Shown here in pieces: positions 46,701 through 57,877 of a stretch of 64,000 bases of DNA. This DNA is from Xylaria sp. FL1777. Its lineage: Eukaryota > Ascomycota > Sordariomycetes > Xylariales > Xylariaceae. The stretch lies in assembly GCA_022578965.1 (NCBI GenBank), contig MU400694.1, positions 1 to 64,000 on the forward strand, read 5' to 3'. Every line of letters begins with the position of its first letter. Position 1 is the first letter of the stretch. Below the pieces are notes generated by a model that did not search any database, was not told the DNA's origin, and worked only from the letters and a program-made list of their open reading frames with translations. A program made the translations under genes and the position numbers.

Positions 46701-48478
46701 AACTAGTGCTCGCAGTTCTATCACATCTCGGGATGTTTCTCAAACATCTACCAAGCGGATACCTTGGATCGATTCAACAACAGCTTGAGAAAGAAAATGC
46801 CGACATCCCGAGTTCCGCTACACCTATACTTGATATTCAATCAAACATATTAGACGCGATGGTTCAAGTAGTAGTAGCAAAACTCGAAGACACAGTTCCT
46901 AGCATCCGGCACGCTGCTGTGCAGTCTCTTCAGGATGAACTAAACCTGCCTGTAGTACTTGAAGCAGTACTGGTAGCCAAGCTTGAAGATCAGGATTATG
47001 ATGTTCGGCGAGCTGCTGTACTAGCTCTTCGGAATAAATTAAACCGGCCACCAATACTACACGCAGTAATAGTCATGCTTGAAGACAAGGATCCAGACAT
47101 TCAGAAGACTGCTTTAACAGTCCTTAAGGATCAATTAGATATACCGATAATATTTGAATCAGTATTAGCAAAGCTTGAAGATAATGACTTCAATGTCCAG
47201 CACGCTACTATTAACGCGTTGCAGTGTCAACGAAACCTGCCAGAAAGAATACTTCAAGTGTTAGTAACAAAGCTCAAAGATAAGTCTTACATTCACCAGG
47301 CTGCTATTATAGGGACTTTTCAGGGGCAAGCAAACCTGCCGGAAACAATACTTCAACAGTTGGTAGCAAAGCTTGAAGATGAAGATTCTGACACTCAGTG
47401 GGCTGCTGTAAAAGCTCTCCAGGCGCAATCAAACCTGCCGGAGATAATAGTACAAAGGTTAGCGGCAATGCTCGAAAATGCAGACTCTCACGTTCAGCTG
47501 GCTATTATCATGGTTATGCGGAATCAATCAAGTCTATCGGAAACGGTACTTCAAGTATTAGTTGCAGAAGTTGATAATGAAGATTCACATATTTGGGAGG
47601 TTGTTGCAGTAGCATTACAGAATCAATCACACCTGCCGGAAACAGCGCTTCAAGCGTTAGAAGCCAAGCTTGAGAGCAAAGATCATTTTGTTCTGCGAGC
47701 TGCTATAAGAGCTTTCCGGAAGCAATCAAACCTACCAGAGACGATGCTTCAAGCATTAGTAACAAAAGTGGGGGATAAAAATCGTTACGTTCGGTGGGCT
47801 ACTAAAGAAATCCTTCAGAATCATTTGAACTCACCAGCCATACTTCAAGCGGTGGCAGCAAAACTCGAAGACCCAAACTCTAAAGTCCGGTTAGCTACTA
47901 TAATCGTTCTTGAAAATCAACTTAACCTACCAGCAATACTTGAAGCAGTAGTAGCAAGGCTCGAAGACAAAACGGAACATCCCGACGTCCGGCTAACCGC
48001 TTTAACAACTCTTTGGCATCAAGCAAGGAAGCAATCAAATTTACCGGAAACAGTCAATCAAGCCGTAATAGCTTGGCTCGAAGACGAAGGAAACTCGGCT
48101 TTCAGGTATATTGGTATAGGGATCCTTCGGGAACAATCTACCCTACCAGATTCCGCCCTTCCAACTTTATCCTCTTTTTTTGAGAAATACTCACCGCTGG
48201 ACCTGAAAGATAACAGCGCTTCACTATTATCCCTCCTAAAAAAGTGTCCGAAGCTCTTGGTAGCCACTTCTAAAGTTCACAACCATTTTAAGAGATTGGT
48301 CTACTTTTTACTACAGCAGAGTTTCGAACGCCATTTGGCATGGTACCACTATGATAATAAACTTCATCTAGTTATCGATGGGCACGTCACTGAATATGAA
48401 GGCGAGGATCCGTGTTCTTTAATCAACGAGCTTGCTCCGGACCTTCCAGATTATGGACAAAAGAATCATGGCAAGTAG
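43794..48478 (+). CDS. NLR-type protein: membrane segment, alpha/beta hydrolase, NACHT, HEAT repeats
   Basis: Five exons: 43794-43948, 44000-44234, 44284-44337, 44392-44688, 44738-48478; introns 49-54 bp, all phases agree, 1,493 residues. Exon 1 encodes MTRPLGW followed by a hydrophobic segment of about 20 residues and RIRRR, a probable membrane anchor. Then comes a lipase-like (SesB/DUF676-type) hydrolase: VVAVHGLGAHPEHTW (about 53-67), IVFIGHSFGGIIIKQ with nucleophile Ser140, FLGTPHQGSPL, and the end motif NTDHSGLNKC. The NACHT ATPase follows, with Walker A GRPGVGKTT at 400-408 (Lys406) and Walker B FLLDGLDE near 482-489. The C-terminal sensor is about 13 HEAT-like repeats (951-1383). Fungal NLRs of this layout are candidates for allorecognition and immune cell-death control, the hydrolase being the effector. 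The membrane segment is unusual. No defects; a HET relic lies just downstream. Confidence 0.92.
46847..48145 (+). repeat. HEAT-like tandem repeat array (about 13 units of 32-38 codons)
   Basis: Each unit reads roughly LPETxLQxLVAKLEDxD, then a variable four to five residues, VRxAAxxAL and a Q-rich joint ending in LN or SN. Units 5-10 share nearly the same LPETxLQ start. DNA similarity between units (for example aaacctgccggaaac near 47332 and variants) suggests recent unit duplication or gene conversion. Unit 12 carries a small insertion. Confidence 0.85.
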
Positions 48479-48705
48479 GGAGCAATCGTTAGATAATACA
48501 CTCTAGATATTGTCACGATGACGATGGGTAGGCAACCAGCTGTAAGGCTAGATCCTGCTATCACAATTTTAGATGCGATAATTTTCTGAGAACAATAGAA
48601 CATGATATAACAAATTATTGACAAACCAACAACTTAGGAAGAATAGAGCGACAAGAGTGATGTAGCTCGACCACTGCTCAAGAATAACATATCACTAAGC
48701 ATGAG

Positions 48706-49645
48706 ATGCTTGAGCCATTGTCAAGCATCTCGAGCGAAATTCCAAGAAGTTCAATGCAGGACTCAACAGACCCTAATGACAAGGTGTATGTGATCCTGAA
48801 CTTGGTTGCCGAGGGGACACACCCTCTTCTCAGCGTACGCTCTAGCGACTACGCCCTCGACACGGCGGTTCTGTACCGTAGGGTCATACTCGACTTGCTC
48901 CGCAATGAGCAGGGACTGAGACCACTGATCGGCTTCCAAGGCGAGAGTAAGAGTGTCCCGGATCTGCCCAGCCGGGCAGTGGACTGGACACATCCACCAG
49001 CAGAGCAGGAGGTTGCGGCGGCCTGGGAACATAACAAATTCTGGTTCAACTATACAGCCCACCAAGGGCTGCCGATGCTAGACTTAAAGAAGCTGACTTC
49101 ACCTGACTACGGCGAGGATGTGTTGAATGTGAACGGTGTGTTATTTGATAAGATCCTGGTTTGTACCGATATCATTGCCAAGGAAGAAACGAAGTACCGG
49201 CCCCACGAAATGGTAGATGAGGTCGATAACGAGGGCGCTGGCAGAAGAGCCTCACCTTGGCGTCATATCGGAGGTCTATTGGCAGGAGGTGCTAGTTGAT
49301 ATTATAGAAGGGAACTACGCGGACAACGAGGTCATAATGGAGGGAATACCAAGTAACGTATATTGGCGTGAGGATATGCTCAGGCACCAACGACTGTTTA
49401 TCACGGAGAATGGGGCCGCCGGCTTAGGTCCGTCCGGAACATCAATTGAAGACAAGGTCCGCGTGCTGTCTGGAGGCCATTGTCCGTTCTTGCTTGGGCC
49501 ATTGGATGAGAATGATACCGCTGCAAAAGGACAGCATTCCTTGTATCACTATACGTTCAGAGGGGACGTGTTTGTTCCGCGGATCATGGCAGGCGAAGCG
49601 GTTGACAGCAGCATAGAGAACCAGGGATTTGTACATATTCATTAA
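48706..49645 (+). pseudogene. HET-family protein relic (N-terminal HET domain missing, frameshifted)
   Basis: Two overlapping frames show the C-terminal half of a heterokaryon-incompatibility type protein. Frame 1 (48706-49299) has STDPNDKVYVILNLV, the usual post-HET segment, and DLPSRAVDWT. Frame 2 (49217-49645) has VYWQEVLVDI, RLFITENGAAGLGPSGTS, DKVRVLSGGHCPFLL and VPRIMAGEAV, the usual C-terminal motifs. A +1 shift near 49200-49240 separates them; a very short intron cannot be fully excluded, but the coding-looking start of frame 2 argues against it. No HET domain (ALSYxWG region) is visible in 48480-48705. HET proteins trigger cell death after fusion of unlike individuals. Its position directly behind the NLR gene makes an allorecognition island plausible. 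Confidence 0.65.
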
Positions 49646-51339
49646 GTGGGTTCAATTTGTTACCAATATAGTAGAGTCTGAGATGTTGTCAGACATAATC
49701 ATAAGCATCATGCTTTGAAACCGAAAGAAACAGGGGGGTTATCGTAACAGATCTCTATAACAAAAATTCACTTGTGCATAAAGATATTCAACCTTAGTGT
49801 GAAACCCTAGTTAGCTCTGGACAACTTATTGAGAGCTGTGACTAATTCATTGCCATCCACCGGACTAGTGTCCTAGAACGGGCAGTAGTCTGGTTTAGAG
49901 ATTGTCCCCGGCTTAGGAAGTTATTCACGTTGAAAATAGCCACAATGTATTTGGCGGTGCAGGTTGAGGCGGCGGATAGACTGATATGCTGTAGGACGAG
50001 AGTCAGTATGTATTCATACAATGGTGCGAGTGTGTTAGTGTACCTCATAACTCGGGAGTTGTGAACTACAGTAGAACAACAGATTTGAGAAACCCCCGAG
50101 AATTGTTACTTGTAGAGACGAGTGGCGCGACGTTGTCGGCAATATTATTCACCTAGCTGTTTAAACTGGGTGTTAGTTGCAAGTAATGCCAGTATTACGC
50201 ATAATACTTCATGTTACATGCTCCCGTTAGCCGTTGCGTCAATGCCAAAAGATCTGCAATACTCCAAGCCGGAGTATGTGGTACGTCTCACTTGACAAAC
50301 ATAAATACCATGTAGCCAACCATTGGTCAAACAGGCCATCTTTCCATATACGTGTAACTTACATAAGGAAATAGAGTACCTTTTGAGCATATGTACTAGC
50401 CTGAAACCTTGTAATTGCTACGTTAAGTAAAGTCTCTACTCTAGAAGTGTAGTATGCTTAGGAAGACTCTAATTATGTACTAATACTAACGTGCCATGTA
50501 TAAATACACCTATTTAGGTAGGTCCTGTCATGTTACCCCAGGCTGCTGCAAGGTAGGAATTGTCAGGTGTCACGGCGGCTCCCAGATTGTATTATACCAC
50601 CGTTGCTCTACTGCGTATAACCACCTTCTGGTTTGAATCAAGCGAGCCACTAACGAATATTGGGTAATTATAAGCGATAGATTGAGATGAAGCCGACATA
50701 ACTGTGTACTCTAAAAGTAGTAATAAATGATATAAGGCTAGAAAGTTGGGCTTGAGCAGCCTTTGCAACACCGGACTTCGAAAATGAAGAGAACAGCCCT
50801 GCCTTGAAAATAGGAATTAGGTCTATAGCCTGCAGCTTTCGAATCCCCAAAAAGAGCATATAAAATAACTCATAACATGTCCGAGTGCTGAAAGTTTACC
50901 TACGTGACCAGTGACTTTGGTTAAACCGATTACAAGAACGCCAGATAGGGTTCTTTTGTTTTCCTATAGGTAACATCCGGTTACTAAATTTCGAGACAAG
51001 CGGATATGAAGTAACACGACCTATGATCATGAAAACTTCTCCAATTTGGAGGAGACGGACAGGTAGTGTTCAACAGTGCACAAAAAGCTGTGCATGGATC
51101 AACAGTTTGATGGAAGGCCGGTGGAAAGGAGCATTGCACAAGCCTTTAGAGTTCATTCTGGGAATAAAATATATAAACTGGCGTTCTTCTCGTCAGAAGG
51201 GAAGAGTTCCAGAGTTGTTAGACATCAACAAGCACCTTCGGATCGCACCCCAACCCACTGCCAAATATTTATTACCCATTTCCTTTGAGTTTCTTCGTGT
51301 ACCCATCACTTCGTCGATCTATCCTATTCATCTGCAGCC
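49646..51339. other. 1.7-kb gene-poor stretch
   Basis: Only small ORFs without family features. A TTTAGGTAGGTCC patch occurs near 50513. The final part is the promoter of the next gene. Confidence 0.4.
51170..51177 (+). promoter_or_regulatory. TATA box
   Basis: tatataaa about 163 bp upstream of the ATG at 51340. Good consensus and sensible distance for a fungal TATA promoter. Confidence 0.45.
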
Positions 51340-52083
51340 ATGCCTTCCGACTGGCAGAGCCTGATCAATAAACGAGTTGCGCTCGTCAAACTATGCCTTG
51401 CCACCGAAAACTTTACCCCCTTCCACGTTCTTGCGGCACAGCAGGCAACAGGCCCATCCGTTCGTGATGATTTGCCAACTGAGGTCGCGGATGCTGTGGA
51501 TAAGATCAATGCCGACACTGTCGGGGCTGGTGAGCAAGATTTCAAGGAGTTCTTGGACCAAGTTCAGACCTTGAAAGACCAGAAGCCCGACGAGGAGGCG
51601 TGGAAAAAGACGATTAGTGATGCCGCTGCGACAGCCACGGCAAAATGTGCTGCTGCAATTGAGAAAGCGAAAGTTGACGCTCTTCAACTCATCGCGAACT
51701 TACCAGAAACCCTACGTGTGCCTGCGAGCCAGCTTTGGAAAGAGGGCTTGACTGCGGTTGCAGCCTTTTTCGAGAGCGTCTACAGAAGCTTCAAGGATAT
51801 CGCTCAGGCCGTCTACCAGTTTCTCAAAAATATATGGGGCCAGATCACGACCAGTTTGAATACAATTCTGTCCGCCGCCCAGGCCGCTATCGATCTCATC
51901 AACGGTCTTGTCTCCCCCAGCGCCCCCTCGGCCACACCTATCCTCCTACCCGCTTCGACTTCGCTCTCCCATGTGCAGAGCCAGATCGGATCCTACCTCC
52001 AGCAACTCTCTTCCAGCGCCGACCCCGCGTCTACCGTGACTGTCAACAAGCAGAATCGAGGATGGGAAATCACGGTCATCTGA
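51340..52083 (+). CDS. Hypothetical helical protein, 247 residues
   Basis: Single exon from ATG 51340 (MPSDWQSLINKRVALVK). No family recognised. The sequence is Ala-rich and predicted helical: a charged helix region (about 45-115), then an amphipathic hydrophobic stretch (about 130-190: LTAVAAFFESVYRSF, IWGQITTSLNTIL, AQAAIDLINGLV), then a Pro/Ser/Thr-rich tail. No signal peptide or clear membrane span. The clean frame, strong TATA box and ordinary codon use support a real expressed gene. The alternating hydrophobic helices could suit membrane association, but this is inference. Confidence 0.65.
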   Translation: MPSDWQSLINKRVALVKLCLATENFTPFHVLAAQQATGPSVRDDLPTEVADAVDKINADTVGAGEQDFKEFLDQVQTLKDQKPDEEAWKKTISDAAATATAKCAAAIEKAKVDALQLIANLPETLRVPASQLWKEGLTAVAAFFESVYRSFKDIAQAVYQFLKNIWGQITTSLNTILSAAQAAIDLINGLVSPSAPSATPILLPASTSLSHVQSQIGSYLQQLSSSADPASTVTVNKQNRGWEITVI

Positions 52084-53606
52084 TGTAGACCTGCTCGAAT
52101 GCCGGTTGCACTCATGCCGTCTATCTTGAGAGTAGTTTCAATTCTTCTTCATTCCGCGCCATTTTTTCCCGGAAATTTTTGATCGATTAAGGGGAGGACA
52201 CGTCTGGCTGAACAGGAAAGCCTCAGCAACCACGCTCAAACAGCACAGCAGACCCGTTGACAGGCTTCCCATGGAACCAAACAAGAACGCAGAAGTCCAA
52301 AATGGGACTGGGTAGGAAACAATGGTATTGGATTTTGGAATTCTACTATGCAATATTATCTAGTCACTCGTTTTAAATGAATAAACACCTATGGCGCGGA
52401 AGTTGTTGATTGACTACGTGAGGGGTCGAGTCCAGGTTGCGATCATCGCGTCTACTAAATCCAGCGAATAACACAGCTAAAACAAGTCAAATAATTGCCT
52501 TTTGACTTATTTTTGGCGTATTTGACCGACTTGGCTTACTTCCGTGCTTAACTTGATCGATTACTTGACCGCACTAATTACGAATCTGTTGAGATATTGA
52601 TGTTGGATACAGAGCGCAAGGGGTTAGGTGTGGAGGTTGGGGGGCGGATAGATAGGGGTTCAACGTGGGGGTGGGAGTGGGGGTAAGGGGTTTGAGTATA
52701 TATAAGTAAGGACAGTGTAATTCATGGAGACGTTAACATAACACCCCTATTTTGGAGAGAATATAGTAAGATATTTGCAGTAGTATTCATTAGCAAGTTC
52801 CAGTAGATCTTCACTTGTAGCGATCCCAGATAGTGCTGCTCCTCTATAACCTGCTTAGGTTCGAGTAGCTCTGGGCTATATCGCAGTGGTTTACGAGGAT
52901 TTGGTGATATACCGACGAGGTGTTTGATTGATCGTCCCTGGAATTGAAAACTGGGTGCCGCCCCTCCGTTGATTCCCTGGCGAGGTGAGGGGCGGTTGGC
53001 ATCATCGGCCTGCCTGCAAGCTGCCGTAACGATCACCGTCGACTCATGCCGCATATGATATTGTGTACAACGGTTTGCGGAAAAGGGCAGGTTATCAACG
53101 GTGGATATGTGTGCTCTGCGGCGTAGAGGTCAAGAACACAACACGGCTGCCACCCTGCCACCCTGCCACCGCTTAGGAGTAATTACTGTCTGAAGCCGTG
53201 GCTCGCGCGGCTTGAGCTGCCATAAAGGTCGTGTCAGAATCAAGCCTAGTCATTGGCGGTCGGGCGTCGTATTCTTAAGTGTCAGAGGGGGGTTGTCCCG
53301 GAGTAAGTAGATAGCCCTACACAGTCACATAGTAGGTAGGAAAGAAGTCAGTAGCAATATTGGGTGCGTTTAGGTTAGTCAATTGGCCCCTTGGGCTTTC
53401 CCAATAGCAGTTGGTGGGAATAACCCATATATATACACCAAGCCCACTCTATAGACCCTAGGGGGCTATAATTATATGACTATATCGCCTGGCATTAAGC
53501 CATAGGGTCTCCTCGATCGTTTTTGATGTCCATGCCCCGGAGTTGTGTGTCTCGGACAGTAGCATATGCCACAAGGGTGTCAGGGTCCCCTGTTCCCTGC
53601 TAGAGC
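52084..53606. other. Intergenic with G-rich tract
   Basis: Contains a G-rich stretch at about 52620-52695 with several runs of four or five G, followed by gagtatatataag, and a ccaccctgccaccctgccaccgc repeat near 53150. An ORF on the minus strand (52722-53054) has no recognised family. Confidence 0.4.
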
Positions 53607-53924
53607 TCATGGCAAGGGCAGAGGGTGATGGCCAGCGCCTTTCGCTGCGCCAGCGCCATTACCAGCGAGGCCGGCTTGGTCCAGCTTCCGCGCCTCGCGC
53701 TTCTTTTCGTGTTCGGCGAGCCTCTCGTCCACAGCCTGCACGTCGCGCTTGCCCTTCTCGGCGATGGTCTGGTGCTTGAGCGAGGACGCCTGCGTCTGGG
53801 CGTGGTTCTGGTCGTTGTCGAAGGCTTGGTCGGTGGCGTTCATCAGGTTCCCGCGCAGGGCGTCGCCGGCGCCGCGGATGCCCTTGATGCCGGTCTTGAC
53901 GTCGTCTATGATCTTGTTCGACAT
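53607..53924 (-). CDS. Small hydrophilic stress-type protein, 105 residues
   Basis: Minus strand, single exon. It starts MSNKIIDDVKTGIKGIRGAG, then DALRGNLMNATDQAFDND, and a charged helix (QTIAEKGKRDVQAVDERLAE). This pattern recurs in small uncharacterised ascomycete proteins that are abundant and hydrophilic; role unknown. A TATA-like tatatatat lies at 54022-54030, about 100 bp upstream of the ATG. No cysteine, signal peptide or membrane segment. Confidence 0.75.
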   Translation of the reverse strand: MSNKIIDDVKTGIKGIRGAGDALRGNLMNATDQAFDNDQNHAQTQASSLKHQTIAEKGKRDVQAVDERLAEHEKKREARKLDQAGLAGNGAGAAKGAGHHPLPLP

Positions 53925-55533
53925 GTTGCTTAATGTGTATACCTGGTGAGTATAATTAGGGGTTTTGTAATGGGAATAAGCGCGGTCTTGCTGGGAAAGG
54001 TTTCAAGTGTAGGTAGGCAAGTATATATATGTGGTGCCCTCGTATGGTAATTTGTATAGGTAGCGTAGTGGTAAAAATTGGTTGTCTCTAAGAGGATGAC
54101 TTGATAGATCCTGCTGCCCTGCTATATTAATATTTGGTTGTGAAGGTGCTATGGTTACCTGCTATTAATTAGTATAGCATTACGCCAGACAAATTTCCAT
54201 GACGTATGTGTGCCCAATCAGCGCTTAGCTGTTGTCTCAAAGCGGTTTATTGCTTCACAGGTACCCGAAACTAACCAGATTAGTCCCCACCATGTCGTCA
54301 CTCTTTGTGACAACTTCCCCACATTTCGAGTCACAAATAACAACTCGAGAGTATAGGCATTATCAAGTCCCTACCTGATTTAGCAGATATTAGACTACAA
54401 GATAGAATTAATATGGTACATACCCTCTTCTTTCTTCTGATAATTGGCTTCTTTTAATGTTGTGTTCTTTTAACAATGTTAATACTTTTGGCACCTTGGA
54501 GCCTTTAGTCTATATAAGTTAACCTAATCCAACCTGTAAGATATAACTCGGACCAACTGTCATCGTTCACACGCTGGTGATTCCAGAACTGGTCATATTT
54601 ATTGCGCAAAAACATATCTCTGTCTGTACTGGCAGAAATTAGTGTACCTAGGTACTGCTCGGCTACGGCCTGTGCTGTGAAGACTCCGTGGCTCCGGGGT
54701 CAGGTTCCGGATGGTTCCGTGACACCATCGCCAACAGCAACTACAGGACAACCCACAACTCCCACAAATTTTATTTTCTACCCCATCATAATAAAGAAAA
54801 ATTGGATGGCATTGAATATCTTGGTTGTACCGTATGTGCCTCATTACCTCTGTTCCTTCCATGTCATCGAATTACCTTCATTACGCCAGGTAGGGAGGTT
54901 GCTGAAGTTCCTGGCTGCGGGTAGTACGTGTCAACTTCTCTAGGAATATGGAAATAGGCTACACACATGATGGTCACATCACGTAGAAATTATTCCTCTA
55001 GACTTAGAATACATGGCATCCTATAAGACATCATTAATAGATAGGATTTGTCAGTGGTAACGTAAATCTTAATAGCTTGTATTAAATCCTGAAGATGCCC
55101 CGGTGTATACATTGTGACACATACCTGAATAACGCGGTAGAGCCGTCGCGTCAAGCTTGGAGATTAGGGCTACAGGCTCGGGTACGTGTAGGGTACACAG
55201 CTTAAAGCAGCACAAGTACCATTAGCAGCTGTAATACTTACAACACTCGTGGAAATAAAAAGTCACGAATCTAGACAGGGAAGAAATAAGGATCTCCATC
55301 ACGAGAATATCAGTTGATAGCATAGTAAGGGTCAATGAGGCAAATTTATTATTATCTATCTACGACCATTAAGTCAAACCGTAGAGTGAGTCCATTTCTG
55401 CCTGAAAGTATCTACCAGCTCAGATACCATTGCACACATGCCTTGCAGTAAAGTACATCGCAAGGCGTCAATCCAGTCGAGTCGCGTCATCGTGGGAATC
55501 GACATGGAGACAAGAGATGATGAGATGGAAGAC
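53925..55533. other. Intergenic, no gene seen
   Basis: Promoter of the small hydrophilic gene at the left and 3' flank of the Myb-type gene at the right. ORFs around 54600-54940 on both strands overlap and lack features. Confidence 0.4.
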
Positions 55534-56515
55534 TTAGATCTCGCCATCCTCCTCATCGTCAGTCTGTTCGCGCTTGATATAAGTGAGTTCCTCCTCATCA
55601 TCGTCGTCATTCTCTTCGCGATTGGTATAGGTGAGTTCCTCCTCCTCATCGTCATTCTCGTCACGCTTGATATAGGTGGGTTCCTCCTCATCATCACGAA
55701 CTTGAACAGCCTTGTCTTTCTTGGAGGTGGCCTCGGCACGAGTCTTCTTGATGCGCTTGGCGATTCTGAAAGTGAAAAGGCCGCGCTTGACGGCCTTAGA
55801 AGACGAAGCCTTGGCATGAGTCTTCTTGGTGCGCTCGACGACTCTCAAAGTGGGAAGGCCGCGCTTGACGGCCTTGGAAGACGAAGCCTTGGCAGGAGAA
55901 GCGTTGACAGCAGAAGCGTTGACAGCAGAAGCGTTGACAGCAGAAGCGTTGACAGCAGAAACGTTAACAGCAGTAACGTTGGTGTTGCCAACAGCAGCGT
56001 TGATAGTAGAAGCGTTGCTAACAGAAGCGTTGACAGCAGAAGCGTTGACAGCAGAAGCGTTGATAGCAGAAGCGTTGACAGAAGAAGCGTTGACAGTAGT
56101 AACGTTGGTGTTGCCAACAGCAGCGTTGACAGCAGAAGCGTTGACAGCAGTAACGTTGGTGTTGCCAACAGCAGCGTTAAGCTTCTTCTTGGCAGCTGGA
56201 TGAGAAGTAAGTATGAATTGTTAGTCGCGATGTTGATTCACTATAATGATAAAAGTTACATGTCACGATGTGGGGTTAAAGGACTTACTTAAGAGAAGGT
56301 TCTGAGCGCTGCGGTGGTTGGTGTAGCCTCCGAGGGCAGCGAGCTTCTTCCAATCGATCTATAACGAGTGAGCAAGAGGAAAAAAGCTAAAGAGACGAGA
56401 GAAATTTTGTTTAGTATTTATTTACCTTAGGATTCTTGGGCAAGCATTGGAAAACTAAGGCTAGAATTCTCATCTCCTTTTCGGAAAGGACACTCTTCTT
56501 AACGTTGGCATCCAT
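55534..56515 (-). CDS. Myb_DNA-bind_8-like protein with three tandem-repeat regions
   Basis: Three exons on the minus strand: 56515-56426, 56358-56289, 56195-55534 (introns 67 and 93 bp); 273 residues. Exons 1-2 give MDANVKKSVLSEKEMRIL, ALVFQCLPKNPKIDWKKLA and GGYTNHRSAQNLL, a short Myb/SANT-like fold found in many fungal nuclear proteins. The rest is repetitive: about 18 pentapeptides of the NASAV type, two 26-residue basic copies (AKASSSKAVKRGL, then ERTKKTH in the first), and three acidic copies around DDEEEELTYIKRE. A basic cluster could act as a nuclear localisation signal. The repeats keep long ORFs open in other frames of both strands, which should not be annotated. Probably chromatin- or DNA-associated; the target is unknown. 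Confidence 0.82.
55741..55896 (-). repeat. 78-bp coding duplication
   Basis: The string agtcttcttg recurs at 55741 and 55819, and ccgcgcttgacggcctt near 55781 and 55859. Two copies of 26 codons encode the basic part of the Myb-type protein. Confidence 0.75.
55893..56180 (-). repeat. 15-bp minisatellite (pentapeptide repeat, about 18 units)
   Basis: The plus strand reads gaagcgttgacagca and variants, interrupted at intervals by aacgttggtgttgccaac blocks. On the coding strand this is Asn-Ala-Ser-Ala-Val with Gly-Asn-Thr-Asn-Val interruptions, so a higher-order unit is also visible. Confidence 0.85.
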
Positions 56516-57877
56516 CGTGAAAGGTGTTGAGGTTCAGAGATCCTATTTTTGTGGTGATATCAGTTACCACCAGGCCAAATAAGGCTGATGAGATCTCGAA
56601 GAGAAGATGATGCAAATATTAAGATGTGGGTTTCGTATTCGGTGATGGGAGAAGGGATGAGGGAAAACTTACGAGCACGTCTTGCAATGGTAGTGTTGGA
56701 CCAAGGGAGAACAGGTGGTGGTGAAGAGGGAGAGGGAGTGCTTGAAGTTGGGTTGGGAGGAAACACTGCTATTTATCTATTTAGGAGAGAGGGGAGTGAT
56801 GTAGAACCCGGGCGGTCAAGACAGGTAATGACTTCACCCACACTTCCCCAGCATTACCTTACTCACAGAAGAAAATTTTATTTACTAATGCTGTGGCTGA
56901 TCCTGTTGTTCTTGTTGCCATGTACTGGACTTGTAGCCTGGATGTCAAGTAGGATGTACGTGGAAGTCTAGTTTGCAGGAAATCAGGGCAAGTATACCAT
57001 TTTACAGGTATAGAAACTACAAAACGTACATAGAGAATACATTACCAATCTCCATGGTACTTCTATAAGTCGCCGATGACCCTGTGGTTTGTTTGTTTCC
57101 TCAGTGAATGCTGCGTGTAGATATCTCGAAGCGCAGCTATTGGATGTCTGGTTGGCCAATAACAAAAGCGGGCTAAGAAAAATATTTCACACCTGCCAGA
57201 CAATAGATATCAAAATTTCTTCTGTTTCTACTTTAAGGTTCACGTTGCTTCTGCATTATGAAAGGAAGGACTGCTAGTTTCTAAGTAGATAAGAGATGTA
57301 TATCTTTAAGATAGTGTCTATACATGTTAATTATTAAGAAAAACCCCTGCAATTTATATACCGGTATCAGAATTCAGTTCTTCTTCTGATTCTGCCCGAG
57401 ATCATACTCTATGTTGCGTCTTCGAAACACCTTGAACAACTTAGCCAGGAGGCTCTCTCCCGCTTAATGATATATCACTTTTATAGGTCGCTAATAGGCC
57501 CTCGTAGCTAGAAATGTAGGCCCTAAGATTAGGGCTCAGTACTTAGGTACGTATTAAAGAACTCCCATCACATAAACCTCGAGAAATTTTCAAAAGAAAA
57601 CAGCGAGATCAAGCTCCTCGTACGAAAGAATCATAGACGCACCTCCGGAGACATAATAGTTACAGCTTACGAGACAGTGATACACTATTATCCAGCAGCA
57701 GACAGGTGTCAAGTACGATTTTGTAGCGTCGTCAGCCATTATTAGTAGCATATATACCGTACCATCATCTGAGCAAGCATAGTTTAATAGCAATATTTTT
57801 TGTTCTCATTATCCTAGTAATACAATATCTCATCGAAGACTCTATTTCGTTACCTTCGACTATGTATAGTCGTGGGC
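56516..57877. other. Intergenic, no gene seen
   Basis: Upstream region of the Myb-type gene (with a purine-rich tract near 56720-56740) and 3' flank of the LEA-like gene. Only chance ORFs. Confidence 0.4.

Noticed and set aside
55438..56292. Long plus-strand ORFs with VDSRS or LTAEA repeats
   Set aside because: By-product of the 15-bp repeat being open in many frames; the minus-strand frame has the Myb domain and proper introns.
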